Below, one piece after another: positions 7,978 to 14,346 of a stretch of DNA of 64,000 bases; the stretch's first letter is position 1, and every line of letters begins with the position of its first letter. Below the pieces are notes generated by a model. That model worked only from the letters and a program-made list of their open reading frames with translations. It did not search any database and was not told the origin of the DNA. Location of the stretch: the NCBI GenBank assembly GCA_016715075.1, contig JADKBK010000038.1:1-64000 (forward strand), in the 5' to 3' direction. The DNA is from Bacteroidales bacterium. Lineage in GTDB: Bacteria; Bacteroidota; Bacteroidia; Bacteroidales; VadinHA17. The position numbers were made by a program, and so were the translations under genes.

Positions 7978-8228
7978 CCATAACAGCGGGTATAAGCAAA
8001 AAATTTCCCGCCGTGCGGGACAGGTAGTCACAATTTTTGCATTGCACCTGGACAATTTCAGCATGACACCAAACTTATTGCCGTTCACCAATTTCGTTAA
8101 GCTGGGATGGCAAAAATTTCGCCATGGTGTCTTGCCAGCCGGGACACTTTTGTGGCTAAAGCACCTGGACCGGTAGCCGGCTGGACTGCGCCACCAACGC
8201 TTTCCGCTCATATCGCCAACAGTTAGCG
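7978..8228 (+). repeat. attC-like site S7 (type a), about 250 bp
   Basis: It opens CATAACAGCGGGTATAAGC and closes GCTCATATCGCCAACA-GTTAGC. The interior matches S2 (TGACACCAAACTT, GTGTCTTGCCAGCCGGGACA). AGCAACTAACCATAAC at 7969-7984 is the reverse complement of the cassette start 7335-7350 with 14/16 matches, one of the longest such end pairs of the array. Confidence 0.75.
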
Positions 8229-8242
8229 GGCATTCTAAAAAA

Positions 8243-8902
8243 ATGACACGTCCAATGACAAAAAGATTATTTTATATGGGAATATTGACAGGGATTTTAA
8301 GCTTATTTTGCTGTTCAGGGCAGACTAAAAAAGCAGACGCCGGGCTTTCTAATTTGACTAAAGAACAACTTGCCCAATCAATTGATGCATTCAAAAACCG
8401 TCCTATTTACACCGAATTGACAGAACAAATTATTGATATAACTTCGGATCATAATTTTTTGCAGGTTGTTTTTGATAACTTATCTGCAAAACTTCCGGAG
8501 GATTATGACAAGGAATTTGAATCCATATTGACCTGGAACAAATCAAGACAAGCAATTTATATGATTTGGGCATTGGAAGCCGAAGTGAATAATGGTGGAT
8601 ATAATCAATTTTATTTCAATTCCAGTGGACAATTTTATAAGTATCTACCTGAAGCTTTAAGACTTGTTGGAGCGAACAAATTTGCGGATTTGACACAACA
8701 AGCCAACAACATATTTGAAAAGGAAAACAAGAAAATAACCAAACACCAAGACGGGACAATTGAAGGATTTAGCAAATCCTATGATGATAACCCACTTAAT
8801 GATTTGGATACGAAATTTTATGAATTGTATAAAACGGAAAATTTATATCAAATTCAAGTGGATTATATTCGAAAGAACATGAAAGACTTTATTGATAAAT
8901 GA
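8243..8902 (+). CDS. DUF4375-domain lipoprotein
   Basis: A 219-residue protein with an N-terminal export signal (RLFYMGILTGILSLFCC; cysteine pair as probable lipidation site near residue 28). Its central region QAIYMIWALEAEVNNGGYNQ followed by FYFNSSGQF is the hallmark of the DUF4375 (DMP19-like) family, whose role is unknown. The family is often cytoplasmic, so the lipoprotein signal is notable. It is the only gene of its cassette. Two in-frame ATGs (8243, 8258) are possible starts. The frame is intact. Confidence 0.75.
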   Translation: MTRPMTKRLFYMGILTGILSLFCCSGQTKKADAGLSNLTKEQLAQSIDAFKNRPIYTELTEQIIDITSDHNFLQVVFDNLSAKLPEDYDKEFESILTWNKSRQAIYMIWALEAEVNNGGYNQFYFNSSGQFYKYLPEALRLVGANKFADLTQQANNIFEKENKKITKHQDGTIEGFSKSYDDNPLNDLDTKFYELYKTENLYQIQVDYIRKNMKDFIDK

Positions 8903-8920
8903 TTGAAAAAAAGCACGACC

Positions 8921-9050
8921 CGCTAACAGGCTGTATAAAATATTGGGGTTTTATTGGTATGCCAAAAGCGTCGCTTACTGGCAAGTTTTCTATCGGTTGA
9001 TAGGGACAAGACCATGAAATCCCCAACATCTCAACCGCCAACCGTTAGCG
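8921..9050 (+). repeat. attC-like site S8 (type d), 130 bp
   Basis: It opens CGCTAACAGGCTGTATAAAA and closes CCGCCAACCGTTAGCG. The inner arms ATTGGGG and CCCCAAC pair. CCCGCTAAC (8919-8927) is the reverse complement of the cassette start GTTAGCGGG at 8222-8230. It is related to S9 by the AAATTGGGG-type inner arms. Confidence 0.7.
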
Positions 9051-9064
9051 GTTATTGTAAGACT

Positions 9065-9592
9065 ATGGATTATAACATGATAAATGAGTATTTACATACA
9101 AATTTGGAATTAAGCAAAGGTGATTTCTTTGTAAAAAATGGCCAGAAGAATTATAGAATTGGAAAATTATTAAAAGGAATTCTTAGGGGATTTACTGTAA
9201 ATAATGATGGAGACGAAGTAACTACACATTTTTTTATGGAAAATGACCTTATATCTGGGAACTATATACCTAACATTCCTGCAACGATAAATATTCAGAC
9301 ATTAGAGGATTGTCTTATTTCTATTGCAGATTACAGAGAGGTTTTTTCTCAAGTAAATAAAGATGCAGAATTAACTAAAATAATTCTTTCAAATTTCCAA
9401 AAACTTAATAAACAGAATAATTCTAGAATAGAAGTTCTAATCACAGGTGATGCAATTACAAAGTATAAATGGTTTATAAAGGAGTATCCAAAACTTCTAA
9501 ACAGGGTACCTTATTATCATATTGCTAACTTTCTCGGTATGACACCAACTCAATTGAGCAGAACACGAAAAAGGTTTTCTCAACAAATGTAA
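9065..9592 (+). CDS. Crp/Fnr-type transcription regulator
   Basis: A 175-residue protein in which a cyclic-nucleotide-binding-like beta barrel (GQKNYRIGKLLKGILRGFTV, TTHFFMENDLISG) is followed by a C-terminal helix-turn-helix (VPYYHIANFLGMTPTQLSRT). This is the common small Crp family of Bacteroidota. The frame is open upstream to 8954, but that part lies in attC-like site S8, so the ATG at 9065 (or 9077) is preferred. The ligand is unknown, and residues for cAMP binding are not clearly conserved. It shares a cassette with the SRPBCC protein 46 bases downstream, which it may regulate. Confidence 0.8.
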   Translation: MDYNMINEYLHTNLELSKGDFFVKNGQKNYRIGKLLKGILRGFTVNNDGDEVTTHFFMENDLISGNYIPNIPATINIQTLEDCLISIADYREVFSQVNKDAELTKIILSNFQKLNKQNNSRIEVLITGDAITKYKWFIKEYPKLLNRVPYYHIANFLGMTPTQLSRTRKRFSQQM

Positions 9593-9638
9593 ACGAATGG
9601 CAGAAAATAAACTTTCAAATTCGCATTGAGATATATTA

Positions 9639-10157
9639 ATGCAATTTAAAATTAAAAAAATTATGAGTGCACTGATAGTTAATAGACCAAACAGAATTTC
9701 GTATACTTACGAACAAACCATAAATGGAACGAATAAAGAAATTATGCCATTATACTGTCCTGTCAAGGAATTAGATTGGTGCGAAAATTGGAATCCTAAA
9801 GTAGTATATAGTAATTCAGGATTTGTAGAAAAAGATTGTATTTTTATTACATCTCATGAAGATTCTGACATTGTCTGGATAGTAACAGATTATGATATTG
9901 AAAAAGGACATGTAGAAATGGTTTATCATGTGCCTGGATTACTTGTTACTAAATTAGAAATACAGGTTACTCCGATAACTGAAAATAGAACTAAGGCTGT
10001 TTTAACTTATAGTAAGACATCTCTAAGTGAAAAGGGGGACAAAGTTTTAGATGAGTTCACGAAAGAAGAATATGAAATAATGATGGATTCTTGGGAAAAA
10101 GCAATGAATCATTATTTAATGACGGGCGAAATGCTGACTGGTTTGCCTAATTTTTAA
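9639..10157 (+). CDS. SRPBCC-fold (START-like) protein
   Basis: A 172-residue protein (148-165 if a later ATG, for example 9663, is used) with the alternation of strands expected for the SRPBCC/START-like fold: RISYTYEQTINGTNKEIMPL, then CPVKELDWCENWNPKVVY, and a long C-terminal helix SWEKAMNHYLMTGEML. Bacteroidota proteins with the PVxExxWxxxW pattern are annotated as SRPBCC family. These proteins bind hydrophobic ligands or act as small stress-related proteins; no ligand can be named. It is the second gene of the Crp cassette and intact. Confidence 0.65.
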   Translation: MQFKIKKIMSALIVNRPNRISYTYEQTINGTNKEIMPLYCPVKELDWCENWNPKVVYSNSGFVEKDCIFITSHEDSDIVWIVTDYDIEKGHVEMVYHVPGLLVTKLEIQVTPITENRTKAVLTYSKTSLSEKGDKVLDEFTKEEYEIMMDSWEKAMNHYLMTGEMLTGLPNF

Positions 10158-10199
10158 TACAAAAAGGACTGAAAAGAATAATGGAATAAGAACAACTAC

Positions 10200-10328
10200 C
10201 GCTGACAAGCAAAATAAAAAATTGGGGTTTCATTGGTTATTCAAGTATTTCGGCTCGCATTTAATGCCGTGTACCTTGATAGCAAATCACTCCGAACTCC
10301 CCAACTTTTCATATTGCCTCCGTTAGAC
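10200..10328 (+). repeat. attC-like site S9 (type d), 129 bp
   Basis: It opens CGCTGACAAGCAAAATAAAA and closes CATATTGCCTCCGTTAGAC. The inner arms AAAATTGGGG and CTCCCCAACTTTT pair. ACAACTACCGCTGAC (10192-10206) is the reverse complement of the cassette start 9044-9058 with 12/15 matches. Confidence 0.7.
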
Positions 10329-10366
10329 ATAATGCAAAACAGACATTTAGGTTCATAAATTCTGCA

Positions 10367-10738
10367 ATGAATAGAGAAGAAGAAATATCATCACTTCATG
10401 TGTCTTCGATCGAAGAATGGAGGGATTGGTTGGGCAAAAACTGTAAGACAAGTAAGGCGATTAATTTGATAGTGTTTCATAAAAGCAGCAAGACACCAAG
10501 TATCCATTGGCATGATGCTATCGAACAAGCATTATGTTATGGTTGGGTTGATAGCAAGGCAAAAAGACGAGATACAGAAAGCACTTATTTAAAGTTCACT
10601 CCCCGAAATCCAAGGAGTAAATGGGGAAAAGGAAATATAAAAAGAGCAAGAAAGATGATAGACCAAGGGTTTATGACCTTCCATGGCCAAGGACTAATAG
10701 ACATTGCTAAAACCAATGGCAATTGGCAAGAAGAATAA
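10367..10738 (+). CDS. YdeI-like (OmpD-associated) protein, C-terminally truncated
   Basis: A 123-residue protein matching the N-terminal two thirds of the YdeI family: SSIEEWRDWLGKN, the central ALCYGWVDSKAKRRD and YLKFTPRNPRSKWGKGN. Family members are usually about 190 residues and continue with a segment ending AKRPETRQKRI-like; here the frame stops after NGNWQEE, immediately before site S10. The end of the gene therefore seems to have been lost when the cassette end was made, or by later deletion. Function of the family is poorly known. Confidence 0.75.
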   Translation: MNREEEISSLHVSSIEEWRDWLGKNCKTSKAINLIVFHKSSKTPSIHWHDAIEQALCYGWVDSKAKRRDTESTYLKFTPRNPRSKWGKGNIKRARKMIDQGFMTFHGQGLIDIAKTNGNWQEE

Positions 10739-10746
10739 TGCACTAT

Positions 10747-10873
10747 ATCTAACAGCGTGTATAAGCCATTGCTGGTGACGGGTTTGCGTAGATCAGTTCT
10801 TTATATTACCTTGGTGTGTATAGAAAAATAAGTGCATTGACAACGCTACGGCTCATACACGCGGACGTTGTGT
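10747..10873 (+). repeat. attC-like site S10 (type b), 127 bp
   Basis: It opens TCTAACA-GCGTGTAT-A-AGCC and closes GGCT-C-ATACACGC-GGAC-GTTGTG, with the same arms and spacer asymmetry as S4. TGCACTATATCTAAC (10739-10753) is the reverse complement of the cassette start 10322-10336 with 13/15 matches. It is the last clear site in the window. Confidence 0.75.
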
Positions 10874-10929
10874 GTCATGCCAGAACACATTTCTAAGATA
10901 TTCCCCATTTAAGGAGAAAGGGAAATGAT

Positions 10930-10937
10930 TAACTTTG
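10930..10937 (+). promoter_or_regulatory. TAnnTTTG promoter box before last cassette pair
   Basis: TAACTTTG, identical to the box at 4901-4908, lies 5 bases before the ATG at 10943. This is the same near-leaderless spacing as in the MntA cassettes. Confidence 0.35.
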
Positions 10938-10942
10938 TGAAA

Positions 10943-11184
10943 ATGACAATATTAATATTCAGACTGAATAATTGGGTTTAATTAAATGGATATCAAAATT
11001 AAATGATACCTTAATTATTGAGAGGCTAAAATCAATCAAGGAAGACTATTCAAGATCTAGAGATTGGTGGGACTCTCTGAACAAAGAAGAGCTTGATTCT
11101 ATTGAAAGAGGCCTAAAAGATCTTAAAGATGGTAAAGTTCATTCTCACGATACAGCCCGAAAAGTCTATGAAAAGTACCTATAA
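10943..11184 (+). pseudogene. Antitoxin of ParE-type pair, N-terminus disrupted
   Basis: The conserved body is open from a TTG at 10972: GLIKWISKLNDTLIIERLKS, then WWDSLNKEELDSIERGLKDL and KVYEKYL. It resembles Bacteroidota antitoxins that precede ParE toxins (DWW, then IERGLKDL). The expected start is the ATG at 10943, right behind a TAnnTTTG box. From there one inserted base would give MTNINIQTE, but an in-frame TAA at 10969-10971 still interrupts it. The gene is probably damaged, or starts at the weak TTG. It overlaps the toxin start at 11168. Confidence 0.55.
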
Positions 11185-11395
11185 GATCATCTGGACTGAT
11201 GAAGCGTTTAAAAACCTGGAGAATATAATTACCTACCTTGAGAAATTTTGGACTGAGAAAGAAATAAGAAAATTCGCAAGGCTACTTGATAAACAATTAA
11301 TTCTCATTAGAAAAAATTCTGCACTTTACTCATTTTCAAAAAAATCTAACGAAATCAGAAAATCTTTACTCACAAAGCAAATTACGCTATTTTAG
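11168..11395 (+). pseudogene. ParE-like toxin, truncated at C-terminus
   Basis: From ATG 11168 the frame encodes MKSTYKIIWTDEAFKNLENI, then a middle matching ParE toxins (RNSALYSFSKKSNEIRKSLL), and ends at TKQITLF with a stop at 11393-11395. Family members continue here with YY and the C-terminal WD-x-R-x-P strand that is present in the other toxin (7651-7965). About 20 residues, and the cassette end with its attC-like site, are missing. The toxin is probably inactive. Confidence 0.65.
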
Positions 11396-11653
11396 AAGTG
11401 TCCTAAAAATGGGAGGACCTCATCAGAAGAAAGTGTCTAATTTTACTCTGTAGGTGAAATGGGGTACTTACATTTCCTTTCACGTTACAAGCTTATAGTC
11501 CGTTGGTGCCAATTCAGAATTCAAGTCAGGTGAACATTATTATTATCAAAGATGTTATTGAGTTTGGTTGATACTTATAAAAATTTAGCCTGGACCATAT
11601 AAGCTATAAAAAGGCTTGAATAATTGGGTTTTTAATAAAAAAGGAGGAATACG
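11396..11653 (+). other. Gene-free stretch at the array end
   Basis: No gene or clear attC-like site is seen. The expected end of the last cassette (reverse complement of GTTGTGTGTCATGCC at 10867) does not occur, so the array appears cut off here. A near-duplicate TTGAATAATTGGGTTT string at about 11617 echoes TGAATAATTGGGTTTAATTA at 10963. An AAGGAGG ribosome binding site precedes the next gene. Confidence 0.4.
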
Positions 11654-12118
11654 ATGTCAAATATTGTTGATTTTGAAAATGTTTCTTTAGCCGGATTAGA
11701 GTCATCCCCTGTTTCGAAAACACTCGCAGGTTTACGCGCTAACGAATCAAGGTATTATAAGAACAAATACAATCATGATTTTACTGTCAGCCCTGCGGCC
11801 AAAAGCAAAGATACCCTTGACTATGTCAATAAAATTCTTCAAAATGAAAGGGATATTAAAATTTTATCAAAAGCCCTGGAAACATCAAATTTCATTGTTG
11901 AGAATATAAAAATTGCTTACGTATTCTATGAGAGCGGACTTTCAATCAACGTTATGTATTCAATTAATGATCCTAAAAAAAGAGCAGTGGGTTTTAAACT
12001 ATCAGAAGGTATGGATGTACCAAAAGAGCTGGAGGTGAAATTCAAGTTTGCAAAACAAAAATCAAAACTTGCAGGAATTATTCGCGGTTCTTTTTTTGTA
12101 ATTAAGGGGGAATATTAA
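11654..12118 (+). CDS. Hypothetical protein, 154 aa
   Basis: An intact frame with a strong ribosome binding site (AAAGGAGGAATACG, ending 2 bases before the ATG). The protein has no signal peptide or membrane segment. A flexible N-terminal half (SLAGLESSPVSKTLAGLRAN) is followed by a mixed alpha/beta part (DTLDYVNKILQNERDIKILS, KIAYVFYESGLSINVMYSIN). I do not recognise a family. It lies between the end of the cassette array and a possible degenerate attC-like remnant at about 12195-12225, so it could itself be old cassette cargo. Confidence 0.65.
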   Translation: MSNIVDFENVSLAGLESSPVSKTLAGLRANESRYYKNKYNHDFTVSPAAKSKDTLDYVNKILQNERDIKILSKALETSNFIVENIKIAYVFYESGLSINVMYSINDPKKRAVGFKLSEGMDVPKELEVKFKFAKQKSKLAGIIRGSFFVIKGEY

Positions 12119-12433
12119 GACTGTTGAATTCATTTCATGTCTTGTCTCTCCTCTGATATCTGCCTCCTGGGATACTGACCCAGGTCCTGGGCACGCCACT
12201 GCTCATAGCCGGGGTGGTTATGCTTAGACGTCAACATTTGAAATCCAGATTAAAATTTCGTAACTTAACAATTTTAGTTTGTGAGATAGCACTAAACGGG
12301 TGTGGTGCAACTACGAATTTATTCTTATCAAAATCAAACGGGAAATCTGGTTCAAATAAAGATCAGATAAGGAAGTCAAATATGAAGCGCTATAATAAAA
12401 TTCAGGTCCTTATAAAGATTATTAACCAATTTA
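12119..12433 (+). other. Intergenic stretch with possible attC-like remnant
   Basis: Bases 12200-12222 read GCTCATAGCCGGGGTGGTTATGC, close to the right ends of sites S1-S10 (GCTCATACCCGCAACCGTTAGC). A 13-base palindrome CCCAGGTCCTGGG lies at 12179-12191. No matching left end was found, so this is only a candidate remnant. An open frame at 12214-12444 has no ribosome binding site and no recognisable protein features; I do not call it. Confidence 0.3.
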
Positions 12434-12841
12434 ATGAAGACTAAAATGAAACCAAAGAATTTATTTGTGCTATTCATTTTGGCGTTAACATTTACGCCGA
12501 TAACTTCTTTTTCACAAAATGAAAAAAAAGTTGAAAATTCTGTTTATAATCTCGATGGAGTTTTTAGCGGTGCCGGTGGCAAATACTACCTAAGGCAGCT
12601 GGGCAACGAAATACTCTGGTACGGGGAAGAGGATGCTGTTGCTCCAACCTGGTCAAACGTTGCACACGGTGTTATTAAGGGGAATACTATTACAGTTAAA
12701 TGGGCTGATGTTCCTAAAGGTGAGATTCTGCAAAGCGGCAGTCTTGTTATCAGAATTAATTCAAATGATGAACTTGTATTAATTAAGCAGACCGGAGAGT
12801 TTTTCGCAACTGATTCATGGACAAGAATACCTCCAAACTAA
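12434..12841 (+). CDS. Secreted hypothetical protein, 135 aa
   Basis: The protein begins with a Sec signal peptide (KNLFVLFILALTFTPITSFS, cleavage probably before QNEKK). The mature part is about 105 residues and rich in beta strands (YNLDGVFSGAGGKYYLRQLG, NTITVKWADVPKG, SLVIRINSNDELVLIK), compatible with a small lipocalin-like or sandwich fold. No catalytic motif is visible. The start could be ATG 12434 or 12446. It is followed by about 150 bases without a gene and then an oxidoreductase, with no sign of an operon. Confidence 0.65.
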   Translation: MKTKMKPKNLFVLFILALTFTPITSFSQNEKKVENSVYNLDGVFSGAGGKYYLRQLGNEILWYGEEDAVAPTWSNVAHGVIKGNTITVKWADVPKGEILQSGSLVIRINSNDELVLIKQTGEFFATDSWTRIPPN

Positions 12842-12994
12842 AATCAGCTGGCAGCCTGGTTTACAGTAGAGCAGGTTGGCAAATATTTTTTGGTTATGAT
12901 TTGCACGCTCATCGGAAGTATAATTAGCTGATAGGCAGAAGCCTGCTCTTTTGGGGTAAATATCGGATCACAATTCACTGATTTAAAATATCAC

Positions 12995-13966
12995 ATGAAA
13001 GCGATTGTCTTTACAGAATACGGAACACCCGATGTTCTGGAATTGAAAGAGATAGATAAGCCTATTCCCAAGGAAGATGAAGTACTCATAAAAAATTATG
13101 CAGTGTCAGTTAATGACTGGGACATGGGTCTCCTTGAAGGCGGTGACCTTATTAACCGGCTCCTCAATGGAATTCTGAAACCTAAGATACAAATACTTGG
13201 TTCCGACATTGCTGGACGAATTGAAGAAGTTGGCAAAAATGTAAGGAGATTTCAGCCCGGAGATGAAGTGTATGGGGATCTTAGCGGCAAATGGGGAGGC
13301 TTCGCGGAATATGTTTGCGCTCCTGAAAATGCCTTGGCCCTGAAGCCTGCAAGCATGAGCTTTGAGGAAGCAGCTGCAATACCCCAGGCAGCAATGCTGG
13401 CGATACAGGGGCTAAGTGATAAAGGGCAGATTCAGTCTGCACAAAGACTTTTAATTAATGGTGCAGGCGGAGGTGTAGGTACATTTGCTGTACAGATTGC
13501 CAAATTACATGGAGTTGAAGTGACTGGAGTTGACAGCCCAGGAAAATTTGAAATGATGCGTTCAATAGGTTTCGATCATGTCATTGACTATGAGCAGGAA
13601 GATTTCACTAAAAATGGGAAGAGTTATGATTTGATCCTAGATGTTAAGACAAATCGTTCAATATTTGATTATACCCGTGCATTAAGTCGCAATGGAATTT
13701 ATGTCACTGTAGGGGGAGCTATGGGCCGGCTTCTTCAGGCTTTTTTCCTTATGCCGTTGATTTCCATAATCAGTAAAAAGAAAATTTGTATAGTTGCTCT
13801 TAAGCCAAACAAGGATTTGGCTTACATGAATGAGCTCTTTGAAGCAGGAAGAATAAAACCAGTTATTGATGGCCCCTATAAATTGCATGAGGTTCCTGAT
13901 GCATTCAGGCGTTTTGGTAAGGGAGTCCACAAAGGAAAACTGGTAATCACTGTGGCACATAATTAA
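12995..13966 (+). CDS. Zinc-independent MDR oxidoreductase (quinone-oxidoreductase-like)
   Basis: A 323-residue medium-chain dehydrogenase/reductase. The N-terminal GroES-like part begins MKAIVFTEYGTPDVLELKEI, as in NAD(P)H:quinone oxidoreductases. The Rossmann part has LLINGAGGGVGTFAVQIAKL (nucleotide-binding AxxGxxG, about residues 152-171) followed by VTGVDS. The zinc-ligand cysteine cluster of alcohol dehydrogenases is absent, so it most likely reduces quinones, enones or similar electrophiles with NADPH; the substrate cannot be read from sequence. It ends before a strong hairpin terminator (14051-14086) and faces tRNA-Asn. Confidence 0.85.
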   Translation: MKAIVFTEYGTPDVLELKEIDKPIPKEDEVLIKNYAVSVNDWDMGLLEGGDLINRLLNGILKPKIQILGSDIAGRIEEVGKNVRRFQPGDEVYGDLSGKWGGFAEYVCAPENALALKPASMSFEEAAAIPQAAMLAIQGLSDKGQIQSAQRLLINGAGGGVGTFAVQIAKLHGVEVTGVDSPGKFEMMRSIGFDHVIDYEQEDFTKNGKSYDLILDVKTNRSIFDYTRALSRNGIYVTVGGAMGRLLQAFFLMPLISIISKKKICIVALKPNKDLAYMNELFEAGRIKPVIDGPYKLHEVPDAFRRFGKGVHKGKLVITVAHN

Positions 13967-14050
13967 AAACGTCTGAATGTTAATAAATAGCAGTCCTTTA
14001 GACCGGATTTGACCTGGGTTATTACAGCAGAGGTTCATTGGCCATAAATA

Positions 14051-14086
14051 AAAAAGCCTCGATACGATTGTGTATCAAGGCTTTTT
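14051..14086. terminator. Bidirectional hairpin terminator
   Basis: AAAAAGCC..GATAC pairs with GTATC..GGCTTTTT, giving a stem of about 10 pairs with a run of A on one side and T on the other. It sits between the oxidoreductase (plus strand) and tRNA-Asn (minus strand), where both transcripts should stop. Confidence 0.8.
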
Positions 14087-14095
14087 GCGTTTTTG

Positions 14096-14172
14096 TGGCT
14101 CCCCAGGTAAGACTCGAACTTACGACCCACGGATTAACAGTCCGTTGCTCTAACCAACTGAGCTACTGAGGA
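14096..14172 (-). tRNA. tRNA-Asn (GTT)
   Basis: On the minus strand the sequence folds as a tRNA: acceptor TCCTCAG with CTGGGGA, D arm AGCTCAGTTGGTTAGAGC, anticodon loop CTGTTAA with anticodon GTT, T arm with GTTCGAGTC, discriminator G and an encoded CCA. The anticodon GTT decodes AAC/AAU, asparagine. Confidence 0.95.
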
Positions 14173-14179
14173 TTATGTC

Positions 14180-14257
14180 AGTTCTCATTCAATATTTCCG
14201 GCCTTAGGATAAATCCCGGTTACCAGGGACAGTCCTGACCAATTGAACTAATGAGGA
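14180..14257 (-). pseudogene. Degenerate tRNA-like sequence beside tRNA-Asn
   Basis: Upstream of tRNA-Asn on the same strand, a 77-78 base stretch has an acceptor stem (TCCTCAT with ATGAGAA, 6 of 7 pairs), a good D arm (GTTC AATTGGTCA GGAC) and a possible anticodon stem GTCCC/GGGAT with an eight-base loop containing GGT. The T arm does not form. It looks like a decayed tRNA, perhaps once tRNA-Thr(GGT), from a former tRNA tandem. Confidence 0.35.
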
Positions 14258-14323
14258 AAATATTTAATAGAACGCTTGCTTTTTTCGAAGGGCGAAAATA
14301 AGGGCTTTTGGCGAATAAAGCAA

Positions 14324-14331
14324 TATATTTG
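14324..14331 (+). promoter_or_regulatory. TAnnTTTG promoter box before PfkB kinase
   Basis: TATATTTG matches the -7 consensus and lies 15 bases before the ATG at 14347. A TTTG at 14307-14310 is nearer than the usual -33 position. Confidence 0.4.
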
Positions 14332-14346
14332 GGAAATTTTTTTATT

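Larger units (their letters stand above)
1657..11395 (+). mobile_element. Integron-like gene cassette array (no integrase in window)
   Basis: One or two small genes, all on the plus strand, alternate with long imperfect palindromes (S1-S10). Each palindrome opens near CTAACA and closes near GTTAG or GTTGTG. The array is recognised by the ends of the units: the first 9-16 bases of a unit, starting at its GTT, are the reverse complement of its last bases. Examples are 1776-1790 with 2474-2488 (14/15), 4836-4850 with 5549-5563 (14/15), 7335-7350 with 7969-7984 (14/16) and 10322-10336 with 10739-10753 (13/15). This is expected if each unit once existed as a circle whose ends formed the outer stem of one attC-like hairpin. 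Toxin-antitoxin cargo and unrelated neighbours also fit chromosomal integrons. No integrase or attI is visible; upstream the array runs out of the window through the IS. Confidence 0.7.

Noticed and set aside
1657..11395. The palindromic repeats as structured RNAs or riboswitches
   Set aside because: They lie at cassette ends, differ completely in interior between types, and the end-to-end complementarity within each unit fits recombination sites better than an RNA element.
12214..12444. Open frame of 76 residues before the secreted hypothetical
   Set aside because: No ribosome binding site, low-complexity basic composition, starts inside a possible attC-like remnant.
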